Of a stretch of 35,578 nucleotides of DNA, positions 24,147 to 33,302 are shown in pieces (position 1 is the stretch's first letter; the number at the start of each line of letters is the position of its first letter). The notes beneath the pieces were generated by a model. The model saw only the letters and a program-made list of their open reading frames with translations, had not been told where the DNA came from and searched no databases. The stretch is taken from assembly GCA_019359545.1 (NCBI GenBank), contig JAHHHB010000074.1, positions 1-35,578 on the forward strand, read 5' to 3'. Source of the stretch: Desmonostoc geniculatum HA4340-LM1 (GTDB lineage Bacteria; Cyanobacteriota; Cyanobacteriia; Cyanobacteriales; Nostocaceae). The translations under genes and the position numbers were made by a program.

Positions 24147-24362
24147 TGTAATCTGTTAAAAGTGGATTGAGAGGGGACGTATTTATCATTCCCAAAATTT
24201 TGGGTTCTGAGATGAAGTAGAAAAATAGCTTTCCCAGGCAAGAAAAAACCCACTCATACATGCACAATTACAGAGATTTTGTCAAATTTATCCACCTAAA
24301 GTGTATGTGCTAAAAAAATCAGCAGCCTATTACCAGCCTGTGTTCTCATCATTATCGGTTTT

Positions 24363-25550
24363 ATGCAAATTTACTTAGATTACAGCGCGACTACTCCCAC
24401 TCGCAAAGAAGCGATCGCACTTATGCAAACAGTCCTCACTCAACAGTGGGGCAATCCTTCCAGCTTACATGAATGGGGGCAACGGGCTGCAACGGTTGTA
24501 GAACAAGCCAGAGTCCAAGTTGCTGGATTAATTAACGCCGCCACTCCGGAATCGATTGTTTTTACCTCTGGCGGTACTGAGGCAAATAATCTGGCGATTA
24601 TGGGCGTGGCTCGGTTGTATACTGTTCCTGGTCACATAATTATCTCCAGCGTCGAGCATTCCGCAATTTCCGAGACAGTACGCTTCCTAGAGATATGGGG
24701 TTGGGAAGTTACGCGCCTAGATGTAGATATCAAAGGCAGAGTTAACCCGCTGGATTTAAAGGCGGCGTTGCGACATAATACGGTGTTGGTTTCCGTAATT
24801 TACGGTCAAAGTGAAGTTGGGACTGTGCAACCAATTGCCGAATTGGGAAAAATTGTGCGATCGCATGGTGCTTTATTCCATACAGATGCGGTGCAAGCTG
24901 CGGGACGCTTAGCGATAGATGTACAACAACTCTCCGTAGACTTACTTAGCCTTTCCAGCCATAAAATATATGGTCCCCAAGGTGCAGGGGCGCTATATGT
25001 GCGTCCTGGTGTGGAATTGATGCCTTTACTAACTGGTGGTGGGCAAGAAATGGGATTGCGTTCTGGCACACAAGCAGTACCGATAATTGCTGGGTTTGGT
25101 GTAGCCGCAGAGTTAGCAGCAGAGGAATTGGCTATGGAAACACCACGGTTGATTGAATTACGCGATCGCGCCTTTGCCCAATTAGCTGAAATTCCTGGTT
25201 TAATTCCTACAGGACATCCGTACCATCGCTTACCTCACCACGTGAGTATGTGCCTAGAAAACGCCGATGGCGAAAAACTCAGCGGTAAAACCTTGGTACG
25301 ACAGCTAAATCTTGCAGGCATCGGTATTAGTGCTGGTGCTGCTTGTCATAGTGGGAAACTCAGCCCTAGTCCGATATTGTTAGCAATGGGCTATTCCGAA
25401 AAAGCTGCTTTGGGCGGAATTCGCATCACATTGGGGCGTGATACCACTGAAGCTGATATAGATTGGACAGCGATGGTGTTGAAGCAAGTTTTAGAGAGGC
25501 TGACAAGCGAATCCTTAAAGCAGCAAATCCTTCAAATTCGAGTAAAGTAA
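24363..25550 (+). CDS. Cysteine desulfurase (NifS/IscS family)
   Basis: The PLP enzyme takes sulfur from cysteine for Fe-S clusters and other thio-cofactors. The 395-residue protein shows YLDYSATTP at the N-terminus, TSGGTEANN (68-76), His99, HTDAVQAAG (Asp174, Gln178), the PLP lysine Lys201 in SSHKIYGPQG, RSGTQAVP (233-240) and the active Cys328 in SAGAACHSGK. Loop and length fit the NifS/IscS class, not the SufS class. No nif or isc genes are adjacent, so it is a stand-alone paralogue. TTTTATG start context has no obvious Shine-Dalgarno sequence. Confidence 0.93.
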   Translation: MQIYLDYSATTPTRKEAIALMQTVLTQQWGNPSSLHEWGQRAATVVEQARVQVAGLINAATPESIVFTSGGTEANNLAIMGVARLYTVPGHIIISSVEHSAISETVRFLEIWGWEVTRLDVDIKGRVNPLDLKAALRHNTVLVSVIYGQSEVGTVQPIAELGKIVRSHGALFHTDAVQAAGRLAIDVQQLSVDLLSLSSHKIYGPQGAGALYVRPGVELMPLLTGGGQEMGLRSGTQAVPIIAGFGVAAELAAEELAMETPRLIELRDRAFAQLAEIPGLIPTGHPYHRLPHHVSMCLENADGEKLSGKTLVRQLNLAGIGISAGAACHSGKLSPSPILLAMGYSEKAALGGIRITLGRDTTEADIDWTAMVLKQVLERLTSESLKQQILQIRVK

Positions 25551-25654
25551 TAAGATGAATTCTTTCGCCACCGTGATCTTCTTTGGCAGAACTGCTCAGG
25601 CGATCGCATTTCCCAAGCGATCGCACTTCTTCAATCGGTATGTGAAGCACTTTT

Positions 25655-25945
25655 ATGTTTACTGCTATGAACTTTCCTCTTCAACTCCAACAAAAGATCG
25701 AAAAATGGGCAAGCAATCAGGGAATCTCGGCTGAGGAGTTTGTTTTGCAAGCAGTTGCCGAAAAAATTAATGCACTCACTCAGCAAACAGCAGAAGCAAC
25801 CAATGTCGTGTCTTCTAGCCAAGCAAAAGTCTATCGAAAAGAAGGGATTTTGGTTGTAGATGCAAAATTACCAGAAAGCTTTGATTTAAATACCTTTATA
25901 GATGAATTAAGAGAAGAACGCATTCAGGATCAAATGGCTTTATGA
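25655..25945 (+). CDS. Putative antitoxin of a VapBC-like pair
   Basis: The 96-residue protein has an N-terminal region (MNFPLQLQQKIEKWASNQGI, SAEEFVLQAVAEKI) resembling a ribbon-helix-helix DNA-binding domain, then a Ser/Gln/Ala linker and a C-terminal part (VYRKEGILVVDAKLPESFDL) of the kind that binds and blocks a toxin. It overlaps the PIN-domain gene by four bases (ATGA), the usual translational coupling of toxin-antitoxin operons. An alternative start is the ATG at 25667. Two HIP1 octamers lie just upstream. Confidence 0.75.
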   Translation: MFTAMNFPLQLQQKIEKWASNQGISAEEFVLQAVAEKINALTQQTAEATNVVSSSQAKVYRKEGILVVDAKLPESFDLNTFIDELREERIQDQMAL

Positions 25946-26376
25946 AAGTCTTGTTTGATACCTCTGTTTTAGTTCCTGCATTAATTGTCAATCACCCGAA
26001 GCATTCTGTTTGCTTCTCGCGGCTGAAAGCAGCAGAATCTAGGCAAGTTCAAGGATTTATCTCAACTCACAGTTTGGCAGAAACGTATTCTGTAATCACG
26101 CGCTTACCCATTCAACCGCGCATTAGTCCTCAACAAGCTCAGAGTATTATTGTAGATATTTCGCAATACCTAGAGCCGATTCCACTGCTGGTGAATGACT
26201 ATCAGGCTGCGATCGCCGAAATGGCAACCTTAAACTTCCCTGGTGGCGGTATTTTCGATGCTCTAATTGCTCAAGCTGCTTTGAAGGCAGAGGTAGCTAT
26301 TCTTCTAACACTCAATCCGAATCACTTCACTCGTTTGGGAAATGCGATTGCTAATCTTGTGCAAGTTCCACAGTAA
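25942..26376 (+). CDS. PIN-domain ribonuclease, VapC-like toxin
   Basis: The 144-residue protein has the PIN-domain acid residues: Asp7 in LFDTSVLV, Glu48 or nearby in HSLAETYSVITRL, Asp in GGGIFDALIAQAA, and a C-terminal LLTLNPNHFTRLG. In VapC toxins these bind metal and cut tRNA or rRNA. Translation is coupled to the upstream antitoxin by the ATGA overlap. Length is normal for the family. Confidence 0.85.
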   Translation: MKVLFDTSVLVPALIVNHPKHSVCFSRLKAAESRQVQGFISTHSLAETYSVITRLPIQPRISPQQAQSIIVDISQYLEPIPLLVNDYQAAIAEMATLNFPGGGIFDALIAQAALKAEVAILLTLNPNHFTRLGNAIANLVQVPQ

Positions 26377-26465
26377 AGGCGATCGCACCACTATGCATCC
26401 CCGTTGCCAAAAATCAGAGCTAATACTGGAACAATAGAAGTAATGCTAAACCGACACAATAAACC

Positions 26466-27200
26466 ATGAGTGAACTTCCCAATAGTCTTGAAGATGCGAT
26501 CGCTCAATCTCAAACCGCCGTCCAAGCCGCCCTTGCAGATGGCTGTAATCGCCTACAAGTCGAGTTCCTATTCCCAGAACTCAAACTTATGCCCGTGGCG
26601 GAACAATTTGTACCCCTGTTTACTGAATATGACTCCCGCCTGAAGATTTTCTTTGCTGATGCTGGGGCTGCGGCTTTAGCCCGCCGCGATTGGGCTGATG
26701 CACCATTTCAAATTTTGGATATCGGCACGGGGAGAGCTGCTTCCTTGCAGACAAAAATTCAGCCAGAGGATGAAATTTTCTTATTCATCTCCCCCACTTC
26801 CGTAGAAGTACCGCAGTTAGAAAAGTTATGTGATGTCATCGGCGATCGCCCTTTAGTATTTTTAAATCCCCGCCTTGAAGATTCGGGAACTGTAGGTATT
26901 GGTTATGCAGCCAGAAAAATCCGCGATCGCTTCATCAATACCATTGAATCTGCCTATTACCTCCGCCCCATAGACGATCAAAGTGCCCTATATCGCTGCT
27001 ACCCAGGACAGTGGGAAGTTTGGGTAGAAAACGGCAGCGAATATCAAAAAATTGCCGAATTAGCGACAAAACCATCGGGCGATGAGTTGGATCTCATCTT
27101 GATGAAGGGACAACCGCAAACAACAACAGATGCGGCACCTGCGAGAAAGCCCAATGTTTTTAAGAGTTTGCAACGGTTCTTAAAGGCGTTGAGTAGTTAG
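26466..27200 (+). CDS. DUF1995 family protein (LPA3-like)
   Basis: The 244-residue protein begins with LPNSLEDAIAQSQTAVQAAL and continues with RLQVEFLFPELKLMPVAEQF, both typical of DUF1995, then ADAGAAALARRDW, DEIFLFISPTSVEVPQLEKL and PLVFLNPRLEDSGTVGIGYAARKIRDRFI (split). The plant relative LPA3 helps assemble photosystem II; the cyanobacterial role is not established. A basic C-terminal tail (NVFKSLQRFLKAL) could touch membranes. No signal peptide is seen. It probably forms its own transcript. Confidence 0.85.
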   Translation: MSELPNSLEDAIAQSQTAVQAALADGCNRLQVEFLFPELKLMPVAEQFVPLFTEYDSRLKIFFADAGAAALARRDWADAPFQILDIGTGRAASLQTKIQPEDEIFLFISPTSVEVPQLEKLCDVIGDRPLVFLNPRLEDSGTVGIGYAARKIRDRFINTIESAYYLRPIDDQSALYRCYPGQWEVWVENGSEYQKIAELATKPSGDELDLILMKGQPQTTTDAAPARKPNVFKSLQRFLKALSS

Positions 27201-27447
27201 GAGAAAACAGATATGCAGGGATAGTTAATTCTTTCCCTGCTGTCTCACCGAACAAGGGAAAAGTAAAAGTTTTAGGGCCAGTATCACAAAACTCAATTCC
27301 TAGAATCGTCCAAGAGCGATCGCGTTTACCAAACTGTGCCTCAATTTCCGAAATCATCTCACCCAACCGAGAGGCAAGAGTCCATGTGTATCCATCACCC
27401 GATGGCAATGGGTTAGCTATTACCAAAGAATCTTTAACAGTTGCCAA
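27160..27447 (-). CDS. Hypothetical protein, possibly a truncated gene
   Basis: The 95-residue frame starts with TTG at 27447 with AGAGG about 9 bases upstream. Its first 60 residues (GYTWTLASRLGEMISEIEAQ, RDRSWTILGIEF) look like real protein with balanced composition. The C-terminal part (PNYSTPLRTVANS) lies over the end of the DUF1995 gene on the other strand and looks accidental, so the gene may be cut short. I do not recognise a family. Confidence 0.45.
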   Translation of the reverse strand: MATVKDSLVIANPLPSGDGYTWTLASRLGEMISEIEAQFGKRDRSWTILGIEFCDTGPKTFTFPLFGETAGKELTIPAYLFSPNYSTPLRTVANS

Positions 27448-27633
27448 ACAATAAACCTCTTGTTTGTACTTTAACTGTTTATTATGTTGCCCTCAGTATT
27501 TAACTATCTAACTGCTGACATAAACTTTTTTCTCAGCCTGTATAGGCATTCTATATATATTTAGTCAAAACGGTGATAAAAGAGAAAGGAGAGAGAAAAA
27601 ATTAAAAATTATTTCCCTACTCCCCACTCCCTT

Positions 27634-30600
27634 TTAATTCCCTTGCAACGGCGCATTCAAGATTTTCTCAATGCGATCGCGTGTTTCTAGTATGTGCGCT
27701 TTGGTATATTCATCCTCGGAATTCACGTCCTTGAGTTTCTCATCAAGTTGTTTGAGTTTATACCACGCCAAAGTGCGAGCATCTTCTGGCACATTTTGTT
27801 TTCGCAACACCATAGCACTTAAAATGTCTAAATATTGTCGCTGCAAGCCTCGCCGCAAACTGGCAATCTTCATTGGTTTACCTTTTGGTTTGATTACTTC
27901 CGTCCAAATACCAGACTGTAATGTATCAAATAATTCTGGTAAATTCAGTGCTTTCCCTTCTGGAGTTTTGAGTTCGATATCCTTGAGACGGGAAAGGCGA
28001 TCGCCTGAGAGTAAATCCCGCAGCACAGAACCCTGCAACAGCAGCACCAAATCATGAATTGGATAATCCAAACGACCAATTTGCGGAGAACTACCCCAAT
28101 GTCGCCAACGCGAAGGTGCTAATTTATTCAGTAGTTCTGGTGAAAAGCTGAGGGCATCTTCGGCAAATAGATATTTTTGCAGTGTTTCTAAAGCCTGTCG
28201 TTGTTGTTCAACTGGTACCGGTTCAAATGGTAATCGGCGTTGGCTAACTCCAGAGGGTATTTCGTTAGGGTGGACGCGGTAGAAAGACTGGCCGCCGATG
28301 TATTTTGTGGTGTAATATATTTGCTGGAAATAGTTACCCAAGACTGTGCTAAAACGTTCGCTGACATCGCTGTAACTATCTCCATCCATTGGGAAACGTT
28401 TATCGAGACGTTCCCACATCACACGGGAATTATTCAACTGCCACTGAGAATAAAGCAGCACATTGCCGCTGTTATCCCAAGCATCGGCTGTGGGGTCAAG
28501 ATCGTACACATCTTCGTCGGTGGAATAACTCAACTCAGGTTTGTAAGATTCGGCAGCAATTTCCTCTAAAATTGGCTTTTCCGCTAGAGGAGTTGATGTC
28601 TGAATTGGGATGTAGCCGTACTTAATCGCCCACTCGTCATAAACCCCCACCATACTGGGAAAATAATCTCCCTGTTTCGTACCTTGGGGGGCAATATTTG
28701 GAGGAATGTAGTCCATCACGGAACTTGTCAAACCTTTACTTTGAGTAATTTCCGTATTATTCATTTCTTCTGGTGGTAGCAAAGTACTACCCCGGAAGTT
28801 ATGGCGTAAACCAAGGGTATGTCCAACTTCGTGGGCGATGATTAAACGTAAATATTGATTAATGTATTCTTTCACCTGGTCTTGATTGGGCATGTTATCT
28901 GGTAGTAATGACATTGCCAAGGAACCAAAGGCAAACTGATTAGCAGCTTCCATACCGTAGCACAAATCGTACTCACCTGCCATTTTAGACAAATTATTCA
29001 ACAAACCTTGTTGTTCTTGCGTTTGCTGGGGTAGATTCTCGTCTTTGGCATTTAAACCATTGGCACAAAGTAAACGATTTTGCATCAATGCCGATAAAGT
29101 AGTGGTATTTTGTGCTTGGTTGGGTTGGACGATTTTGCGATATTCATTTTTGAGTGCCCTTACAAAGCTAGCGTCTACGAGAATATCTGCATCTAAAATT
29201 TCTCCAGTCAACGGGTTGACGCGGGATGGCCCCATTGCAAAGTATCCATCTACTGTGTTAATCCAGCGAATCGTGTTGTAACGAATATCTGCTGGGTCCC
29301 ATGTGGCGTCATCTGGCATTTGCTGGACTTCAATTGCATCCTTGAATCCGGCTTTGAGAAAGGCTTTGTTCCACATCAGAACGCCTTCTTTGATGGCATC
29401 GCGGTATTCTAAAGGTACAGCGTTATCAATCCAAAAGACAACTGGTTTTTTGGGACGAGAAATTGCTGCTTTTGGGTCTTGTTTTTCCAAATTCCAGCGG
29501 TTAATGTAACGGACAAAAGAATCGCCGCGATCGTCTTTGGATAAATCTTGGTAGGCGGTGATGAAATAGCCGATGCGATCGTCGGCAAGGCGGGGGCGAT
29601 AATTTTTATCAGGCAGTTGGGAGAGACTGTAGTGGACGCGTAAGGTAAAGCCACGGCTGTCAGCTAGCGACGTAAAGCTAAAGTTTGGCGCTTTACTGTC
29701 TCGACCACCGACACCAGAGAAATTTAAAACTGACTCAATTTCTATATTCTGGGGAAAGGCTTTAGAAGTACCAAAATATGACTGGTCTGTGCTGCCTGGA
29801 ACTCCTAAACTTAAAGATAATCCAGCCAAGTCTGTCAGTAATAAATCGCCCAAGTCGATGAGAAGGGTTTTGCGTTGTGGATGAATGCTTTTAATGGAAA
29901 TATTATAGAGAACAGAGTCACTAAAAGAACGGGCAAGCGATCGCACTTGTGGATCTCCCTCACGAGTCCGAAAATTGACATTGCGAATCACAAACTGTAA
30001 ATTATTATCCACTCGCCGGAAATAAAACAAAAAATCTTGCAAAGGCATACCGCTGTAAATCCCTCGTTCCCCAATGCCTGATTCCAACGTTGCCGCAGCT
30101 AGAAAATTTTTATTCAGTTGCTCTGGTTTAATTTCTAAATAAATTTTATTCTTTTCTTTATTGCGATAAAGGGTGAACAATCCCCCCTGTTTTACAGTAT
30201 CTTTCACTACTTCATCAAATACCTGTAAATCATCTTTTGTTGCTGGTTTCGCAGTCGGATTTGGCTTAGAATTCGGCTTTTGTGCTGGTTTGGCAACTTC
30301 CAAAAATGGTTGCTGTGCTGCTTTTTTTGGATCTTTTACTACCCACATAAACGGTTGAGGCTGTACCTGTTTATTTTGATTAACCACCCAAACTTGCCCT
30401 GCTGCCAGCCTGTGTTGAGGGCGGGTATTAATATTATCTGGCCTTAAAACTGAGGTTTTGGTTGAAGAAGTTTTTCTAGTTAAGGGACTATTCGATTTGT
30501 CTTTACTTGTGGCTGTCACTAAGGCTGTCTGATGGCTACTAGACAATTCTGGATCGATTCCATTAACAGACGATGACTTGGCACTAGCCGTTGCTATTCC

Positions 30601-30648
30601 TAAAAACAAACCGTGTAACAAAATTATATAGAAGCTCAATCTGTTCAT
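27634..30648 (-). CDS. Secreted zinc metalloprotease (met-zincin, DUF5117/DUF4953 type)
   Basis: From the ATG at 30648 the protein has 1004 residues. The longer frame begins at a TTG 15 bases upstream; GGGG stands 9-12 bases before the ATG. A signal peptide (MNRLSFYIILLHGLFLGIAT) is followed by a Ser/Thr/Pro/Lys-rich low-complexity region to about 125, then a DUF5117-like domain (LYRNKEKNKIYLEIKPEQL, DFLFYFRRVDNNLQFVIRNV). The metzincin zinc site HEVGHTLGLRH is at 606-616 with SSVMDYIPP about 25 residues later as the Met-turn. Downstream come repeats of helical sequence of the C-terminal domain. It should hydrolyse proteins outside the cytoplasm; substrates are unknown. Confidence 0.9.
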   Translation of the reverse strand: MNRLSFYIILLHGLFLGIATASAKSSSVNGIDPELSSSHQTALVTATSKDKSNSPLTRKTSSTKTSVLRPDNINTRPQHRLAAGQVWVVNQNKQVQPQPFMWVVKDPKKAAQQPFLEVAKPAQKPNSKPNPTAKPATKDDLQVFDEVVKDTVKQGGLFTLYRNKEKNKIYLEIKPEQLNKNFLAAATLESGIGERGIYSGMPLQDFLFYFRRVDNNLQFVIRNVNFRTREGDPQVRSLARSFSDSVLYNISIKSIHPQRKTLLIDLGDLLLTDLAGLSLSLGVPGSTDQSYFGTSKAFPQNIEIESVLNFSGVGGRDSKAPNFSFTSLADSRGFTLRVHYSLSQLPDKNYRPRLADDRIGYFITAYQDLSKDDRGDSFVRYINRWNLEKQDPKAAISRPKKPVVFWIDNAVPLEYRDAIKEGVLMWNKAFLKAGFKDAIEVQQMPDDATWDPADIRYNTIRWINTVDGYFAMGPSRVNPLTGEILDADILVDASFVRALKNEYRKIVQPNQAQNTTTLSALMQNRLLCANGLNAKDENLPQQTQEQQGLLNNLSKMAGEYDLCYGMEAANQFAFGSLAMSLLPDNMPNQDQVKEYINQYLRLIIAHEVGHTLGLRHNFRGSTLLPPEEMNNTEITQSKGLTSSVMDYIPPNIAPQGTKQGDYFPSMVGVYDEWAIKYGYIPIQTSTPLAEKPILEEIAAESYKPELSYSTDEDVYDLDPTADAWDNSGNVLLYSQWQLNNSRVMWERLDKRFPMDGDSYSDVSERFSTVLGNYFQQIYYTTKYIGGQSFYRVHPNEIPSGVSQRRLPFEPVPVEQQRQALETLQKYLFAEDALSFSPELLNKLAPSRWRHWGSSPQIGRLDYPIHDLVLLLQGSVLRDLLSGDRLSRLKDIELKTPEGKALNLPELFDTLQSGIWTEVIKPKGKPMKIASLRRGLQRQYLDILSAMVLRKQNVPEDARTLAWYKLKQLDEKLKDVNSEDEYTKAHILETRDRIEKILNAPLQGN

Positions 30649-31148
30649 CGCATTTATCCCCAATAACTATCTTTAGTTAAGTTTTAACTTTTGCAAAGCT
30701 ATGCAGCTTGTCCCATGTTGATTCATTATCTGCTTTATATCAAGCAGCAAACTTTGACTTCAATTTTAATTGCCATTTTTCCGTTTTTTTTGTGCTGTTT
30801 TACAGTAGGATTTTTCCTAACAATTGCATCTCTCACAAAGAGTAAGTATTATTTTTACATCAGAGTAGTCAATATCTTGGGAAAAAAATATAACGAATTC
30901 GCCAACGCGGCAAAATTATGTCATTTTGGAAATAATTTTTCACTTGACTTTTTTTTACATCACCAGTATCTGTTTCAGACTGAAAGCACCATCTACCAAT
31001 GCCTATGACAAATGCCATTACTAATACATCACATTGCCCAGTATGCATTTATACTAGTTATTTAGCAATGGAAAGCAAACTAATAGACAAAAAATTTTAG
31101 TTCAGGATTATCAAAACAATTACTTTAAATGTATCAACGGACACAGAA
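30649..31148. other. Intergenic region, 500 bases, no supported gene
   Basis: The AT-rich stretch between divergent genes has one plus-strand frame (30691-31008) with hydrophobic sequence but only a TTG or an unsupported ATG start. I see no clear promoter or structured RNA. Confidence 0.5.
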
Positions 31149-32903
31149 ATGTCAACATATTTATCTCAAGTCTGGAAACTGCTGACAAATTATGTGAGGG
31201 GTACAAGGTTACAAGAGATGTCAAAAACCACATCTGTGGAAACCGAAGCAGTTTTGCCTCTAGGAAAAAGTGTTAAAGAAGCAGACAAAAGCGTTAAATT
31301 TGCTCAAGATAATTTGCCGGAATATTTATTGTGTGAAAAACTGCAAAAAAGCTTAGAAAAATGGACAGTCACAGGGAGTGGTTGGAATTCTAAGATAGAC
31401 GAGAAAGCATTGGGTAAGCAACCTGGCGGGCTTTGCTTTGGAGTGTGCAATCGCCAGATGCATGAAGAGATTTATGATTTACTGGGTAACGGTGCGCTCA
31501 AATCAGAAATAGTCCAAGAACTTATAGAATTCCTGGTGACAAGTAAAAAGATTCGGCTAGAACTACTTTTCTGGCGGCTAGAAGATTTTTATCATCGCTG
31601 GTGTCGGGGAGAATTTATCGATGCCACACCAGAGGATAACCTGCCTCAGAAAAAAATGTTACAGTTGGCAGCAAAAAATATTGCGATCGCACTGAGACAG
31701 ATAGATATATATACAGGGCTAAACGTACTAATCCTACTATTAGAGCTACACCGCTACGCCCAAGGACGAGATCAACTCAAACAAAAAATCACCTTCTACC
31801 CATCTGGCAAACCAGATACAGACAATTTTTTCACATCCCAACTGCTGCGGATTATTAACTATAGCGATGCCCTAGAAATTGGCAACTTTAGCACTATAGT
31901 CGGGCAATTTCTCAAAGGCGGCAACTTTACCGGTGCTTACCTCGGCGACGCTAACCTGACTGGCGTAGACTTTAGCGGCGCCAACCTCAGCGGTACTTAC
32001 CTTGGTGATGCCAACTTAACAGGAGTCAACTTCAGCAGTGCCAACCTCAGCGCCGCTAACCTTGGTGATGCCAACCTCAGCGGTGCCAACCTCAGCGGTG
32101 CCAACCTCAGCCGCGCCGACCTCAGCAGCGCCAACCTCAGCGGTGTCAACCTCAGCGGTGCCGACCTCAGCGGTGCCAACCTCACCCGCACCGACCTTAG
32201 CAGTGCCGACCTCACCTGCGCCAACCTCACCCGCGCTGACCTCAACCGCGCCGACCTTAGCAGCACCAACCTAAACCGTGCTGACCTCAGCAACGCCATC
32301 CTTTTCGGTGCCAATTTGAGTGACGCGAACCTCAGCAACACCAACTTTAGCCATGCCGACCTCAGCGGTGCTGACTTGAGTCACGCCATCCTCAACGGTA
32401 CAAACCTGAGTGACACAATACTTTTCAGTACCAACCTGAAGAGCGCCATCCTCATCGCTGCCGACCTCAGTTATGCCAAACTTAATGGTGCCAAGCTGAA
32501 CGATGCCAGACTTAACGGTGCCATGTTTTTAGGCGCTGACCTCAGCGGCGTAGACCTGAGTCGAGTGACTCTCAACGAAGCCGACCTCAGCGGCGTAATT
32601 CTCAACGACGCCGACCTCAGTGGTGCAGACCTCACCGACGCCATACTTTTCGGCACAGACCTCAGCTATGCCAACCTGAATAGTGCTAACCTCAGCGGCA
32701 GTAACCTCAGTGGTGCGCTCCTCAATGGTGCGAATCTCAGCCACAGTAATCTCAGCAGCGCTATTCTCGGAGGTGCCGACCTCAGCGACGCCAATATGGA
32801 ACAAATGACCTGGGGTCAAAAGCAGCAGTGGGAAAGTGTGCGGGGACTAGAAACAGCAGTTAATGTGCCAGAGGCGTTGAAGGAAGAATTAGGGTTGAAG
32901 TGA
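31149..32903 (+). CDS. Long pentapeptide-repeat protein with an unrecognised N-terminal domain
   Basis: The 584-residue protein has two parts. Residues 1-255 form a soluble, mainly helical region including KQPGGLCFGVCNRQMHEEIY, LLFWRLEDFYHRWCRGEFID and VLILLLELHRYAQGRDQLKQ, with no motif I can name; similar segments precede pentapeptide tracts in other Nostocales proteins. Residues about 256-560 are some 60 consecutive pentapeptide repeats (A(N/D)LSG, ADLSx), forming a long right-handed beta-helix. A short tail (TWGQKQQWESVRGL) follows, which often ends such proteins. At DNA level the repeats are highly alike (GCCAACCTCAGCGGT units), leaving other frames open by chance. The function is unknown. 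Confidence 0.88.
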   Translation: MSTYLSQVWKLLTNYVRGTRLQEMSKTTSVETEAVLPLGKSVKEADKSVKFAQDNLPEYLLCEKLQKSLEKWTVTGSGWNSKIDEKALGKQPGGLCFGVCNRQMHEEIYDLLGNGALKSEIVQELIEFLVTSKKIRLELLFWRLEDFYHRWCRGEFIDATPEDNLPQKKMLQLAAKNIAIALRQIDIYTGLNVLILLLELHRYAQGRDQLKQKITFYPSGKPDTDNFFTSQLLRIINYSDALEIGNFSTIVGQFLKGGNFTGAYLGDANLTGVDFSGANLSGTYLGDANLTGVNFSSANLSAANLGDANLSGANLSGANLSRADLSSANLSGVNLSGADLSGANLTRTDLSSADLTCANLTRADLNRADLSSTNLNRADLSNAILFGANLSDANLSNTNFSHADLSGADLSHAILNGTNLSDTILFSTNLKSAILIAADLSYAKLNGAKLNDARLNGAMFLGADLSGVDLSRVTLNEADLSGVILNDADLSGADLTDAILFGTDLSYANLNSANLSGSNLSGALLNGANLSHSNLSSAILGGADLSDANMEQMTWGQKQQWESVRGLETAVNVPEALKEELGLK

Positions 32904-33302
32904 GGTAAAGGGACACGGGGACGCGGGGACATTTTTAGTCTTTGCGTCTTTTGTAGTTGGTTATTCTCGTAGAAAAATTTTCAAGTTCACAAAACTATTG
33001 CTTTGGTTCACAAAACTATTGTTTTGGTTCAGAACACCAACTTTCCAGTTTGGAACTTGAACGATGAACTTAGAAACAGCAAACGTCTAAATTAATAGGA
33101 TAATGCGATCGCCATTATTCGAGTTCCGAACACCAACTTCCAAGTTCTAATGCCAAAACATGGGCATATTAGCTTGAATAGTCACCAATACTACCTCAAA
33201 GCCAGCTCTGAAAATGCTAACTACACATCAGAGGGGTATATCCCGCTTGCTAGAGTGTAAGTCGTTCACGTAAAATATAGTGCCATTGTTCCGGCAGTTC
33301 TC
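32904..33302. repeat. Intergenic region with short direct repeats
   Basis: GGTTCACAAAACTATTG occurs in tandem at about 33004-33020, with a preceding copy from 32987, and the related pair GAACACCAACTTTCCAG (about 33032) and GAACACCAACTTCCAAG (about 33128) follows. One HIP1 octamer is near 33106. No gene is seen. Confidence 0.55.

Noticed and set aside
30691..31008. 105-residue hydrophobic plus-strand frame
   Set aside because: It starts with TTG, lacks a ribosome-binding site and looks like translated AT-rich spacer.
31997..32819. Several open frames on both strands inside the pentapeptide gene
   Set aside because: They arise from the repetitive codon pattern of the real gene.
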